Assembly: GCA_009869945.1 (NCBI GenBank)
Contig: WIXG01000375.1
Span: 1 to 64,000, forward strand
Direction of reading: 5' to 3'
DNA from: Mesaphorura yosii
Lineage: Eukaryota; Arthropoda; Collembola; Poduromorpha; Tullbergiidae
Length of the DNA stretch: 64,000 bases
Shown piece after piece: positions 21,901 to 36,900 of the stretch. Under the pieces are notes generated by a model, which was given only the letters and a program-made list of their open reading frames with translations, made no database searches and was not told where the DNA came from. Position 1 is the first letter of the stretch. Each line of letters starts with the position of its first letter. A program made the position numbers and the translations under genes.

Positions 21901-24900
21901 CTTGCGGTCGGGGCACGTAACCCGGGTAGGCACGTCATGAGCGTACGTTGCAATTTACAGTACATTCGTACCATCTCATGTCTCAAAAACGCTCACCGTT
22001 GATATGAATATTTGATTCACCGTCTGTCCTTATCAATCACGAATCATCTTTTTGCTTCGGAAATGGAGTTTTGCAGTTTTGCGGGCCAAATTAAAGTCGG
22101 CTTATCGATTTCATGCGGAGAACATGCCAACATGAGAAATTGAGACTTGGAATTTCTACGACGACTTTTATTCATTAATTTCATGCTGCGCCGCAAGAAA
22201 GTTTTACAATTCCGACTTTTCTGAACCTTCCCCGAATTTAGATTGCATTGTTAATTAATTAATTTTAATTCGGACCGTCTTTAATCATTCGTGTAGAGTC
22301 TCAGTTGTTCAAACACTCGCTTGTCTACAAAAATATTCAAATGCTAAGAGAATTATGAATACATTTACTACTTTTGTGAACTGCCCTAATTTGCATTCGC
22401 CTTCAGTGCGCAAAGACTGCCTGCCTTCCTATTTGCTAATTTGTTAGAAAGTGAAAGAAGTGAAAAAGTCACAAGAAAAACTTACACGCTAATTTTCATA
22501 CACGCAAAGTTCTCAAAGCAAAGCAACCAAAGACTTCCAGCCTCATTCCGCATTCATTCATTCCAAAGTACGAAGGATGGAGCCCGAAATTATTTAGCAA
22601 GCCTTCTTGCGAACTGCTGCGTGCCTGACTCGACTGAAAATTGACTCCTGTGCTTTTGCTTTATTTGCAAAATAGCAGAGAACACCAAAAATTCATCACG
22701 AAACTTTGCGCAAAGTGCCAAATGGAAATTTATCGTTATTTGGAGTCGAAAGTGGCGGGTTTTCAACTCCATCGTCATAAGAAAATGGCAGCGAGGCAAT
22801 AACAATTTGCGAATTTGCTATTTGCCAAACTTTGACGTTCTGTTCGTTGCCATTCGCCATGCTCCGCCGCCTTTTTATGACCCTGCCATTGCCATGAGCG
22901 ATGATCGTGCCTAAGTAAGTAATTGAGTTTATGTTTCTTGGCAGCTCGTGTGTCATAAATCTACATGGCACCTTTGTTCTATGCATTTCATGACCGTATT
23001 AACTCGATTGGCTGCGCCTGCACGAATTCCTGCCAATAAAACTCAGACGCCGTTGTCGTAAATTAGCGGGGCGAAAGGAACATATTCGCATTCGACAACG
23101 ACAAATGACACGGGCGTGACGTCAAAATTTTAATGATGAGAAGTGTGTAAGGCGTTTTTCACTTTCTTGCGGCACGGGCCCACCGGCCGCCGCCGCGCCT
23201 GAAGAATTTGCGAGTGTACATATAAATTATATATTACGCCATGAATGCTGTTGGTAGCTCGGCACGCGAATAATTTGTGTATTTCAATTGTGCAAAGAAA
23301 CTGGAGACTGTTCGCAAAACACCGAGTCCGGAGTCGTGTCACGTACACTTATGCTTATGTTATGTTGTGTCTCTTGCTCGTGAGTGTGGGAGTGAAAAAC
23401 GGCCGTGCTTATGCTGACTGTACTCAGAAAACACTTGTCCAGGACAAAATCTCGCCCTGCTCTCTCGCTGCCTGTACGTATTACAATTTATCGTGTCAAC
23501 AACTCATTTGCCCGCTTACATTTGGCATTTCTCTCTGGCTTCTCATTTCCATATTCCACAGGGCGCGGGCCACGTCCGCTCCAAGCGTAATCTGAGCCTG
23601 AATCCACCCGCAGCAACGTACAACTGAACTGACTATAATTTCACATGTAATTCTGTAACGACAGCGATATCAGCTGGGCAGTGGTAATGGTCCGTCATGC
23701 GAAAAAAGAAAAACACGTCCGGACAAGCATGGACAAGGAATTCGATGTTCTTGTTCGTTGAATAATGAAACCGGAAAACAATTAGGCTTTGAAAACAATG
23801 ACCACACCACTGCGGATTCCGGCTGATTGAATTTCGGATTCGCTGCGGGCTGTTGGCAGCAGTAATTGAAATACTACACGTGGAACAGCGAGGAGTGAGC
23901 GGAATGGGAATGTCTTCATTTGGCCAGACATCGGCCTCGGTCATTAATTTCGGAATTACTCGCGTACTGCGGCTGGCTCCCATTTCGCAATCCCGGAAAT
24001 CACCGCCGCTGTATTTGCCTTGGCAACCTCTCCAGCAAAATAAATGATACACATTAAAGGAGTTGAATGGGAATAGATTGAGGAAACAGCGAGGAGCTTC
24101 CGCTTGCAATCTACGTTCTTTGTGCTCCAGATCCTAGCACGGAGCAGGCTCATTAGCCGCATACGCCGTATCTCCGTCGGCATTAATTTCGGGTCCCGAG
24201 TAATCTGCTGACTCCGTTTTCCATTTAGCAAGGTCGGACGACGGCTCGTATTTGCGATTAATCTTGAGCCACATTTACGAGTGGAGCCCGCTTTAATTAG
24301 TAAATTGGCCCAAGAGTATCCCTTCTGTATTTCAATTGATACGCATACGCACTCGAGCCAATAATTACAGAACACTCGAGCAGAATGTGCCTGTGTTTTT
24401 AAGCTTCGAGAGCTGCTGCACTCAGAAGTTAATTCGCTCAGTCCAATCTAGGCCGAGCTTTATGCTTCAAGGGGCAGAGGCTCTTATTACTAACTCGACT
24501 TCGACTTTTTGGCTCGATTTCAACCGGGCACTCCGCACAGATCTCCGAAAACGAATGAAAGTCAGTCTTGCGCGAGTAATTGAATTTCGAACGAGGAGAT
24601 TCAAGTGGCGGTCAATTTTCCAAATGTCCAAGCAGTTCCAAACAGAAGGGCCTAGCGAACGTGTTTACCGACACGGAGAGTGACGGCGAAAGTCAATCTC
24701 ACAAATTGATGGCTGGGCCGAGAGATTGTGGACGATGCCGACGAAAAGACGCCTGAGATTATGGCCAGTGTTCGCTCTTATCGCTTTCTCCGTGATGATG
24801 GCAGATTATGTTTGGGGAAGAATGGGCTTTTGCTTTTCTATTCTTGCCTTTTGCGTTCTGACCGTGACAAAGTTTATCGTGCTACCGTTACAGCTGCCCC

Positions 24901-27900
24901 AAGTCCTCCACGAAACAAGCATGAAATCCATTAATTTTTTTAATTCGGGGTCTTTATTATTCGGGGTCGTTGTTAAGTGAACCGACCTTTGCGATGATTG
25001 CATTCCGTCATTCGGCTGAGTGCATTTCTGAGAATCGGAAATCGGGACGGCAGTTTTTAAATCACGCTAAAAGCTGCGGACTCGGATTGCGGGTTCTGGG
25101 AACTCTCCTTGAAAGAAGGCAGAATGAAGACGGGATTTCTGTTTACTTTTAAATTCGATCCCCACCTTTGTCCTTGTCTCGTTTCCACTTAAAACGAGAT
25201 TCTGTTTGTGAGTTCTCGACGCCCCGCGGCCTCCGCCGAGAGTTAGAGCTCACGGCTCGTGTTGATGGCGTTCCGGGAAGGGGATTAGCGTTTACTTGCT
25301 CTTTGCTCTCTGCTCTCTGATGAGCTGTTGTAATTACATTTGGATGTGAATGCAGCTGTGAGGCTGCGCACGAAATATGCAAAGTCCATTGTCCTACCTA
25401 AATTTAATTACGCCGAGCTACTCCAAGCGAAATAAAATCTCATTGCGTTAGGCACACATGGAGCGGAGACTCCGTTAATTTTCGGTGGTGAATGTATGCA
25501 GAGAAGCAAGAGAGAATGAACCGTGACAGCTTTGTCTTGTTTCTTGACGGCTTCATCTTGTCTACTTGGAAATGGTAACGGGTTGCGGTTGCACCCACGG
25601 ACTTGGAGATGAATGGCACGGTAGAGAGAGGCAGAAACCGAAAACACGATGGTCGTCGGAGATCGTGGCTGGGAAGCTGGGATTAAGATGAACTTCCTTC
25701 CCTCCAATGGAAATAAATTCATTGTACAATTTCGGAATGAGATTTTAATGAAAACTTCAAACTTCGCCGCTATAAAATTTCCCGGGAATGGATATCGGGG
25801 TACTCGCCGGGCGGACAGGGAAGCGTCGTGTTTACCCGGGGAAAGTTTGCGAAATTAAATTCAGGGAAAGTTAAAGTTTCTATGGGACTGTGATTCCGAT
25901 TCCAGATTCGATCGCTGTTGGCGCTTCCGGCCTTCGATCGCAATTCAATATCACCGTCTTGTTTACACGATGGAAAATGTTTGCTGGCGCTCGAGACAAT
26001 AAAACAGGCAAACAATGAAGAATGAATGTACACAAATAATTTTTAATTTGCCCATTTGCCGTATTTGCGATTCCGGCCCGGGGACGCTGCTTTCTGCTTT
26101 CACGCAAGGCCTTGCTTGCCACGATTCTCGAGTTTTCTGCACCGCTCTCCCTTTACAACTGGCAGACCCTCCCCCTTCTGCCCAAAGTGCCAATAACTAA
26201 ATAATAAAGTGTCTGCCGTCGGAGCTCTCGGGAGTGGAAAGTTTTTACTATTCGCGTATTTCTCCTTGCATAAAATTATAAACTTTAGATAACAGAATTT
26301 TCACATCTCATTTTCATTTTATGCAATCTCTGAATTTCTCGAAGGGTCGTGAAGAACTCTAGCATTCGTCATCAAACATTTTTGTCACCAGCCGTTTGTT
26401 TTATGTTCCATGTGTGCTTTGGGCCATTTGGAGTTTATGGTGCGTAACCTTGTAATAAAGACAGCAGTTTCCATTGCGACCTCAAATACACAGTACACAG
26501 GAATTGGAGTAAATTGAGGTAACGGGTTATAACAAAAAATTTGCACTCGACTGAAACCGCGTTTCACGATGAGATTCGTGTTTTCCGTGTTAGACCTGCA
26601 TATATTCGAATTCCCAATCTTCTGACGGTTAAGAATCTGGCTTCAGAATTTTTAAAAGTGGAATGGGTGTCCGACAATTCTGCTCAAGGCAAGGCCCTGT
26701 CTAAACATAGCTGGGACAGGTCCATGATCAAATTTTCACGCGGTACATCATTCCGTCGGTCAATTTTAGCAAAATTTTAGTTCCTCACCCACCCTTATAT
26801 ACTAAGTGATCCAAGTAGCCAAAGACCCCTTCAATTGGTTTGGATTGGAATAAGTTGGACGAGTATCAATTTTCTCTAAAAAGTGCTATTTCTAAAAGTT
26901 GAACTGGCGTTCACAGCCTTCAAAGTGTCCTTGCAGATTCTGCTCTGCCATTTAAACAGGCGACTTCAATCCGGTCCCAAATTGAGCCCAATCACCCACT
27001 TGAATGTTTCACCGGAGTGAACCCACCTCCCATTGAAGTGGGAATGCGCAGCTGGCTGTGAGATACCATCGCAGCACTCGAACACCTTCTGCAGTCCCTT
27101 CTTGCTGAACGTGGGCACTATCCTGGTTGACTGGAGCCAACCTTGAACTCTTTTTATGGATTCACCATGCGCACACATTAGCCTAACGTTGGAGAACGTG
27201 TTTCCTCAAATACCTTCAACCTTGAGCTGCTTAAATACGTCGAATTTCTTGTAATGAGCATTCGAGAAAACACGTCTTCCGAACCGAGTTTGTACCCTGT
27301 CTTACTTTCAGCAGGATTATCGGATACTCATTCCACTTTTAAAAATTCTGAAGCCAGATTCTTAACCGTCAGAAGATGGGGAATTCGAATATATGCAGGT
27401 CTAACACGGAAAACACGAATCTCATCGTGAAACGCGGTTTCAGTCGAGTGCAAATTTTTTGTTATAACCCGTTAAATCAAATGGCAAGCAAGGCGAGCTG
27501 TTGCGGTCAGGTTACAGAAGCAGGATGGAGATCGTTTGTCTCTTTGCAATGGCGGTTTCGACTTTCTGCTTTTCACGAGCCCAGCCCCGTGCCGTGCTAA
27601 TAATACTTTTAACGAGAATTTTATTCCAAGACTTTATTTGCCTCTTTTCAATTGCCTTTCATTTGTCTATGCAAAGCCCCCTCGTTTGTTCACGGCTAGC
27701 TGCTCGAAATTAATTGAAAGGTACACAATCAGAGTCGTCAGTGAATAGCTTTCACTTTAGTCGAGGAAAGTGTATAATAATTACGGGTTTCCCATTCAGT
27801 TATCGCATTATGGGGAAGTCCGTACGGAGGCAATCAGCTATATTCGAGAGCCGACTGCAAACGCTATAATAAAATGCAGAGATTTCCTCGCCAAGTTGCA

Positions 27901-30900
27901 AATTCTAGAGAAAGTCAACAAAGGAGGCTTCTGCACAATACGGCCGTGAATTTTATTGGTTTCTGTGAGGCAGGTCTATTCGATAACACTCAATTACTTT
28001 GTACTAATAATGACGACGGCGTGCCAATAAACTCTTAAATGTACCACTAAAATACATAATTCCCCTTACAATTGAATGAGAAATACTTCTGAATACAATT
28101 CTTGCTAGCAATTAACTGCGGAGGCCCTGAATAGTTTCCCGGAATCTCTGCACTCGAGTCTCCGCGTTAATTAAAGGTTGACAATGGGAAGTCTGCTTTT
28201 CATTTTGAAGTGTGCTTTTATTCAAAAGTTTCCTCGCAGCTCGCGGAGAAGTTCAAACGGAGTGACTGTGAATTCTGGGAATTTTATTATTATGTTATTA
28301 CAACTTGCACAGCTTAACGTCTACGTAATCTAGAGCTCAGAATGTCTCTTGTCAGTGTCAGTCACTCAGATGGGAATCCCAGCTTTTGACAGCCTCATCC
28401 CGTGTTTAATTCACAGGCCGGAATCAGACTAATGAAATTGGCGCCAGATTTAAACACGATTTAGCGGAAGAATTTAGAAGTTGGCAGGCAGCCCGCTAAA
28501 TGATTATAAATTGAGTTTGCTTTCTCCAGGCCGCTTTTTAACTTGTTATTTTTGTTATTAAGTATGCGGATGGTTGTTAAATTAACTTTGCGCGGACATC
28601 AAACAGGCTGGCCACATGCAGTCTGCCATTGTTGTGACTTTCACTTTAGTCTTTCTCACTCCACACACACACAAACAGTCCGGCCCGTGAATTGAGTGAA
28701 TTACGACGGGGAAATGTCAGAGCTAACTTTTACATTCACAAAAGCAGCTAACCGAGGCCAAACTCGTTGCAAAGTGAATGTGATTTGGGAAAAAAGGATT
28801 CGAATGAATTCTCCGAGGCCACGGAAGCATCTCTTCACGATCACGCACTTTAAGTTTATCGCGCCCCTTCAAAAGCAGCAGCGTGAGAAAAGATATCGCT
28901 GACTCACGATCAATTTCCCCCGAAAACTTCAAACAGGAAATTTAATACGACTCCTGCCTGGCTGATCAGAGTCGAGGGAAAATTTACCTTTGCTTGCTAT
29001 GCTGCCGTAATCGCAGTTGAAACTTCTCGACTGCACTCCAAAGAAAGGACAAAAGTGAGCACAGGTTTGATTAAAGAAGTACGACGGCGGCAGCTCCTTT
29101 TAATCTCGAGTCAAGTGTGTCAATGCACAAGCAAAAGTAGGTAAAGCAAAAGAAACAAGGGCACAAAAGCAGAAAAGTTCAAATGATTCCATGAATTCGC
29201 TCTCGCTTGGCTCAAATTGACTCGCACAGAGAAAGTCAAACCTGGGCAGAGAGAAAGCTAGGACAAATGTGCACAACTCAAAATATTTACGCTCAGTTTG
29301 ATATGGCAAGTTTTTTCAGTCGCAAGTACTGCAACAACCGCAGTCGCTCGACGACTTATTTGTCCCGAAAACTTTGCAGCAGCCAGTATTGAAAATGACG
29401 GAGATCGATCCGACAGCCATCACGAAATAATTGACAAACTATTCGCAATCGGAGCGGGGCGTCCGGGGGAGATTTACGATTTCTTAAAGTGCATATAAAA
29501 AAGCCAAGGCAGTTCCCACAAAGAGGAAAAACATTCGCAGAGAATAAACAACGGCCGAGGCGAACGCAAATTGTGTTTCTCTGAGAAAGCAGTCTCAAGA
29601 ACCTCAAGTAAAAGAAGAAAGCCTTCAAAAGTGAAGACAATTTCCAATTCTCTTTGTGATGATGGCGAGCGCAGAAAAGACAAATAAGAGGCAAGCAAAT
29701 GCGAGCCCAACGTACAGAATTTAATCCTTCTCGGTCTCCTTTTGTCTAAGCTTCCTTCCTTAAGCGTACTCAGGCGGAGACAATGCGCGGCACTGGCCAG
29801 ACGACTTTCTCTGTTTGTATGTCCGCCGCCGCCGTTCCGTGTGTAATGGAGATTGATTCATTCAATATTCTACTCAGCCCGCCGGAAGAATTCACGATTC
29901 ACCGGACGGCATGACACAGAAAAGGCATGGAGTCCGGTCGCAAATTCCAAGAAACCTGCTCGCACGGATAACAAGGAATTCGAGACTCAAATCTGAAATC
30001 TCTTCTCTTGGCAATCTCGTCCTCGAAATTCTCTCGACCCACTCGATCGGAATCGTGCCGTGCATACGCCGCCGGCCAATCTTCATTCTGATTTTGGCCG
30101 AGAGAATTTCTGGACGTTGATTTTATGCGAACTCTGATTCTGATTCCGCAAATACCCAATAAAGCGATACGTTTGGCTCAAACAAAGCTCAATAAGAATG
30201 GGAATAAGCAGAGGATTCCCCGAGGGAAATTTACTTCCAGGAATTCTTGATTTCCCTTCTCGAAAATGTAAACAGGTGCTCTTTACAATCGGACTTGCAA
30301 TCTCCCAATTTTTAATGCTAATGCTAATGTTAATGCTAATGCTGTCTCTTCTTCTGCAGCGTACCACCAATACCCCTTCAACGACACGGCCCACCTGCCC
30401 GGGCGCGACCTGGACGAAATTCTTAACGTCACGTACGAAGACGGCAAGTGGAGTGAGCCCTACTTTGACTGTGGCGGAGGCGACATCTGGATGATGACCT
30501 ATACCGTCCCCTTCTTCGGGTACAGAGGTGGGGCGTACTTCTTCAAGTAAGTACGCAATTTCCTCATCCTCCTTTCCAGGATACGAGATCGATTTTCGAT
30601 TGCCCTGTTAATGACTTTTCGAAAACAATCTCACTGCCAATAAAGACGAATCACAGGTAGCTTCTTACTTCCTCGTAATGGGTTTCTATGATGCCTCTCT
30701 CGAAGGTAATTTACTCGCCGTTTCACCTGCCACCGCTGCCGCTATCATAAAGCCCATTTGACTCCTGCCAAAGACAAATGTCATTCTACAGATTCCACAC
30801 GAGACAAAGTCGGGCCGTCGTTCTCCGCAGCTGCCGCTGCCTCCGGAGAAAGTTATGAAGTGAAAGCAGTTCGCGGTGCTGTACTTGTGCTCTGTGCTGT

Positions 30901-33900
30901 GTCTTCTGCATGAAATTATTAAATCGATAACTCGCCATACTTCCATAACTTCCAGCGTCGAGCCATGAGTAGCAGCAGTTTCTGCGTCGTATCACCGAGC
31001 CACGTCGTGTATCAGCCTCGACTTTCGATACACAAGAGACAGAGACAAGCAGCCGCATTACGCACGCTCGATGGGTCGGAAATTGTATGACACGGGATTA
31101 TTAATCTCGCGTTCGAGTCTCTCGGTTGACATGTCAGAAAACAGGGAAGCTGCTGCTCCAGAACATACGCAAAATGAAGTATCGATAATGGAGATTGATT
31201 AGAGCGCAATTAATCTGCCCGGTCGCCACTTGCTTACTTTTTGCGCGCGCGCTATCGCCTTCGCGGTTCACGCATTTAGCATAATTAGTTTGCAAATGCA
31301 TGTGTAGCGTGTAACGAGATTCTTGTTCTCCGCAGGGGGACGAGCGGCATCGACATCGACCTGCGGCGGGTGGACATTGACCAGTGCTACGCGAATCCCG
31401 GAGAACTCAACCTCTTTGCAAACTCAAACAAGTGCAAGAACGCCACGACGCAGGTGAATGCAAAACACTAACAAAATATAATGTAGAAGAAATTGCGATG
31501 GAATCCGGTACGGGAAATAAATTTGAGCTGACGTGACATAAATCCGTGATGCCCAGACAACCAGAAGCCAAATTCTGCCGCGCTTGCCAAGTGAAAGCTA
31601 AACGGAAAAAGTTGTATTGTTATTTAGAGGTGAGACTACCTCGGAATATTCAAATGAGCCGTCCTTGGCTTACTCAGTCGAGCGTGGAAGCACGCGTTCG
31701 AATGCGATTGCGATTACGCTGCGTCGGAATTACTTTCGAAATTGGAACGAGCATCTCTCAGGGTCTCCAGAGCAAGGGAAGCCATGCAAATTAGGTGCGA
31801 TAATCTCCGTGCTCTCGGGGGTAATTGAAAAGGCGAAAAGGCGAGGCCAGTCCATAAGAATGATTTGAAAACGGCGGGCGAAGGTGAAATTACAAATGAA
31901 AGAATGGTGAATTGCACATTGGCCATGGCGGAGCAAAGATGATGAAAATTTGCGAGGCGAGAATGAAAAGAGCGCTGAAGAAGCAAGATAACGTATCCAT
32001 CTAAATGTATCTCTGCTCTCGATGACGGCTCGCCCAAAAGATGTTCACGGCAACATGATTTCGCTAATGAGATTCGCGTCCTCGTCACTTGAAAGACCTT
32101 CTTCGCTGTCGTGTCAAGTGCCATAAACAGGTTTTCGTCCTTGCACTTTTCTTCCCATGTGGCATGTTTCCATGCCCCCGCGCGCCGTCTCCCCGCCCGT
32201 GCCTTCAATTACGGATACACAACTTTTGCGGGAAAACTTTCGGGTCCCCAAGAAACTGAAAAACTTGCTGCCGAGAATGTAAATTCCGAGGAATGTGCTC
32301 TGCTCTGTGAAAAGTTCGGGAAGCAGAGCATATGCGAATATTTGCTCGTTATGAACGCGTATTCATATTGAGATTTATATTTCATCGAAATTCCTTTCAG
32401 GCATTGCAAAAGTTGTGCTAGTGTATTTAGATTTTACTTTAGTCACTGTAATGTAATGCATTCGGCTTTCTTTATGCCATTTTTGCAGTGCGTGCCCATC
32501 AAAGGACTCGGCTTCCGGCGCGGTTCGTACAAGTGCGAGTGTCGGCGCGGTTTCTACTTTCCCAACGTGACCTCGACGGTAAAGTACTTCAATGGATCGC
32601 TGTTAGAGGAGGAGTACGAGAACAAGTTTCACGTGAGTCCCACAGAATTTTCTCAATTAACCTTCTTTTTCATGTGTCCCACATTAATTCCGGGGCCAAT
32701 TCCTCAAAAGAATGAATCATAAATGTCAAAAGGGTGTGCGAAACGCGAATTGCCGACGATGCCTTTCACGATGATGTAAATTCCGCCCATTTCCCACTTT
32801 CCTTTCATTCCATTCATTCGCACTTCATTTTTAAGATTTTTATGAAGAGAATAGAAGCAACTTATTAAATTACGGATGAAAAATGCGCCTGCCCGGTCTT
32901 AACGTCTTCATTCCAAACTCCGTAACACTCCAGAGTTCGGCTCTCGCTTTTATCGCTTTTGAAACTTGTGAGTTATTGGCAGGCAATAACGGCAAGTTCC
33001 TAGAAAAGAAAACAACGATAAGTGGAAAGCAACTTATGAAAAGTGGAGAGCTTTCTCCGCGCATTGCATTCTTTCTCCCATTTTTTCACAACTCATGTTA
33101 TGATTTCTTGTACATTCCCGTAGTCGAAATTGTCGAGGTACGACGACCCGGACGCCTTCGAGTGTCTGCCGTGCCCGGTGGACTGCGAGCAGTGCGAGGA
33201 CGACCGCCCGTGTGTCGTGACCCTCAACTGGGTCATGCGGACGGCCATTCTGATTCTGCAGGGGGCCATCATCCTCATGCTCCCAATTGTAGGGCTCTTC
33301 ACGTGGCGCTACTCCGAGGTCAAGGTGAGGACTTTCCCTTTTTCTCATTTCTCGTAAGCGAACGAGAAAGCAGGGCTTCTCATTAAGCCCGATAAATTGC
33401 ATGGATTTCCGACCGCCTCTTCGCAATTCCAATATCTCCTTCGGCGTTCGATTTGTTTTTGCGACTATACGCTTTAGTCGGCTGTCGTGTTCTCGGGATC
33501 AAAGCATCTCACAGCTCAATCAAAACCTTGTTAGCGATAGCGAAAGACGAGAGCGTCCGTGAGAATGACAGGAGCACAAAAGGAGAACGTTGAAATGCAA
33601 TTATAAGCCCCCACAGCAATGTAGAAAGTACGATGAGCTATCGAATCGGTGGGCGGTCTCGTCCAGCTCAGAAAGAAATCCCTTTCAAAGACTCGCATCG
33701 CAGTCGTCTTAATAAATAATTCGATCTTATCTTCTCTTTGCTGTTGCCAGGTCGTTCGAGCGGCGAGTCCCGTCCTCCTCCGCTTCATCGTGCTCGGGGC
33801 GTTCTTCATCTACTGCACGGTAAGTGCGCAATGAACGTGTTGAAAAGCCATATTTATGGGGCCTCCTTTCAATTAACATAACGTCCGACGAGTCGACACG

Positions 33901-36900
33901 CCAGTCTCCAGAAGAATGCGGCTGTGGGAAGCGGGCACGTGCGATGCCCGCCATTGCCATTCAATTATGCTAAAGGCTCTTCCGTCGTACTACATTTTAA
34001 CACTTTAACATTTCCGGCTCAACGCTCAACGCCGGTTCGCGCTGCGGGAGTAAACTTTCATTTTTGGCACGAACAAAAGTCGCGGGACATAGACGGCAGG
34101 CTCAGGGCGCCAGTACGCTTCCCGACTTGCTGCCCGAATTTATTGCCTGCTCGGCTTCTCGCTGTCTTTTTTCCGTGGCGTAGAACATGAAGAAATCTCA
34201 GCTTTTTCGTGCCGAGAACAGCGGCAAGCAAACAACAGCAAAAAAGCAACAAGCGTAATACAAAAGACTACAGCGTGAAGCCGAAGCCACTCTCTTTGTG
34301 ATTCCTCGTCGAGTGAAAGCAAAGTAAGACACGGGCAAAGAGGAGCCGGAGTCTGATTAATTATTGCAGTAACAGTACATGTTTATGTTGGCGTGGCGAG
34401 TATGCGATTTATTTAGCCGAGACCGAGCACTCTTAAGGCAGCAGCGACTGATTTATTATCCCGACCCACATTAACATATTCTCTTGCCGCCTCGCAGACG
34501 CTGGTGATGTACCCCACCCCATCGCTGGTCACCTGCACACTCCGCGTGTGGCTCCGAGAAGTCGGCTTCTCACTCGCGTACGGTGCCCTCATGCTCAAGA
34601 CGTGGAGGTGAGTCCGCGAAAGAATCGTTTATAAAATGACAATACACGAATGACAAATGTTTTGAGAGCGACGGCGTTGTTGGCACAGTACAACAAGAAA
34701 AATGATTTGAGAGACAGCACGAAAATTCGCGACAGTCGTTCGATGACTTGCAACTCCTGTGTCGTAGTCGTAATCTGTCATTTGTCATGCAGAACCGGCG
34801 ACCCTTTCGTGGGTTTGTAAATTTATGTCCCCTGCATTGGAGTGCAGCAGGCGAACGACAAGTATTTTTTATGATTTATTATTTGCATGCTCTCGATTAT
34901 CGTTGCCATCTATTACGATGTTATGTCGTGCGACAGCTGGGAAACTTAGGCATAAATCATGTTTATTAGTTTATTATAGAGTATATTAAAGAACAGATCT
35001 CCATTTCTTCCCCATAACGACCAATTAATAGTGAGCAATGAGGCATTTTTACTTGGCTTTACTTAATAGCCTTAAATGCATTCGCTTTCTCGCAGGATTT
35101 CGGTCATTTTCCGTGTTCGCTCCGCCAAAGCCGTTAAGATCACCGACCTCGACCTGATGAAGCGCCTGGGGGTGATTGTGGCCATGTTCACGGCGCTCCT
35201 CGTCATCCGCACCCTTGTCTCGCCCCCACACTCGGTCGTCAGCTACACGGCCCAGGACCTGAAGGCGTGGCTCTGCGAGAGCGACTGGTGGGACCACTCA
35301 TTTACCATAAGTAAGTTTTTCGCTCAATTTGCAAGCGAATCGCTTCCTCAACTTGAATTTATCACGGGCGTTAATCGCTCACTGGGACTCGGAGTCGGGA
35401 TTACGATTTTCAAAGTTTACTCCATTGCATCGCCTTTTATGAAGAAGGCTTTACATGCTAGCTTAATCCCCTCTATTACTAAAAAGAAGTGGAGCCGATT
35501 ACGTCTCGCTGGTGCGATCCGATTAGCGAATAGTGAGCTCGTCCTCCAGCAGTGCACATGCACGTGTATTGCGTAAGCGTAATAGGGCTAATCCCAGTTT
35601 ATTGTGAGCGGGCGCACATTCAAGCAGAAAACATTATGCTCGAATTAACCCGCTCGAGCTCGAGAAAAAACTTATTTGAATTTCATGGCAATGGCATCGT
35701 CTGCAGAACAACCATACAAGTCTGCAGATTGTTGATTACACGATTACAGTGGCCGATTAACTATGCCGGAAGTAGCAGCACAGTAGTGGCCTGAGTTTTA
35801 GGATGATTGATCGAGGCGGCCACTGCGTTCAACTCTACCACAACCGATAGGAGTTGATTCTGCATGTTTTAAGCATTTCAGAGGAGCAGCAAAGCTCGCT
35901 AATGAATCAGAGTCAACGTGGAGGCCAGACTTGTAAATTAAGAGTGGCAAAGTCAATAGTGAGTTCTCTGCATACTCTTGCAGGTGAAAATGAAATGCAG
36001 TCGACTGGAGGCAGACTGTTTTGACTTGGATCTTTTGAGTTTTTTGCTAAACTATCTCCCGTTTTTGAAGTGCGCCATGCTAAATTAAAGAACCTCACAC
36101 CTTCTCACTTCGCATCGCCGTGCAATCGCAATCGCGCTAATGAGTTCTGAGGAATTTTGCTTGCTCGAACAACCTCCGGCGAGCGGTTGAACGCGAACGA
36201 AGCAACTTTTTAAAAAATTGTCGCCTGGGTGCCCCCTCAAATTTGAGAGGCATGTCATAGGCATTCATTTTCACTTTGTTTTTCGCAGTGGAGCTGAGCC
36301 TGCTCGTGTGGGGCATCCGCCTCTGCATCGTCGTCCGGAAGGCGCCCTCCGAGTTCAACGAGAGCAAATTCATCTCGCTGGCGATCTACAACGAGTTCCT
36401 TCTGTCTCTCTTCCTCAACATTTCCATGTGAGCTGGCTATACAATTTTTGTATCTCTGCATTTAAATTCTATGCAAAACCGCGTACCTGGAATCGTAATT
36501 TGTGCAGTAATTTATTCATAATTTCGCTTGTGTTTGTAGGCTCTTCCTGCAGTCTCCGGCAAATCCCGACCTGCTTTACATTATTTTCTTCTGCCACGTT
36601 CAGCTCACGATGACGCTCCTCCTCTGCCTCATATTTGGGAGCAAGGTAAGCCCATCAAAGAGTGTCGAAGATCGAAGTATACTGCGAGATGATGAAGTGA
36701 TGTAATCGAATCGCTGTTCTGAGTGCGTTAAACAAATGCCTCGAAAATTGGATATCACGGCGCGTGCATTTCCTACGCTTTCGCTTGAACAGCAGTTCGA
36801 TAGTTCGCGTTCTTTCGGTACTAAATTGCGGATATCAGAGCCCGCCGGGCCCCATAACAAGCTAATACTTTATTTACGGCCACGTTACTTCGCCGAAAAA

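Larger units (their letters stand above)
20176..30359 (+). other. Intron 1 of the GPR158-like gene (10.2 kb)
   Basis: Large first intron with no gene of its own. It contains the long-inverted-repeat element at 26521-27473 and many blocks shared with the downstream duplicate: 21470-21620 with 41145-41245, 23215-23290 with 42030-42110, 23960-24070 with 42135-42245, 25740-25900 with 43270-43410. It ends in a hexamer repeat and a pyrimidine tract before exon 2. Confidence 0.75.
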
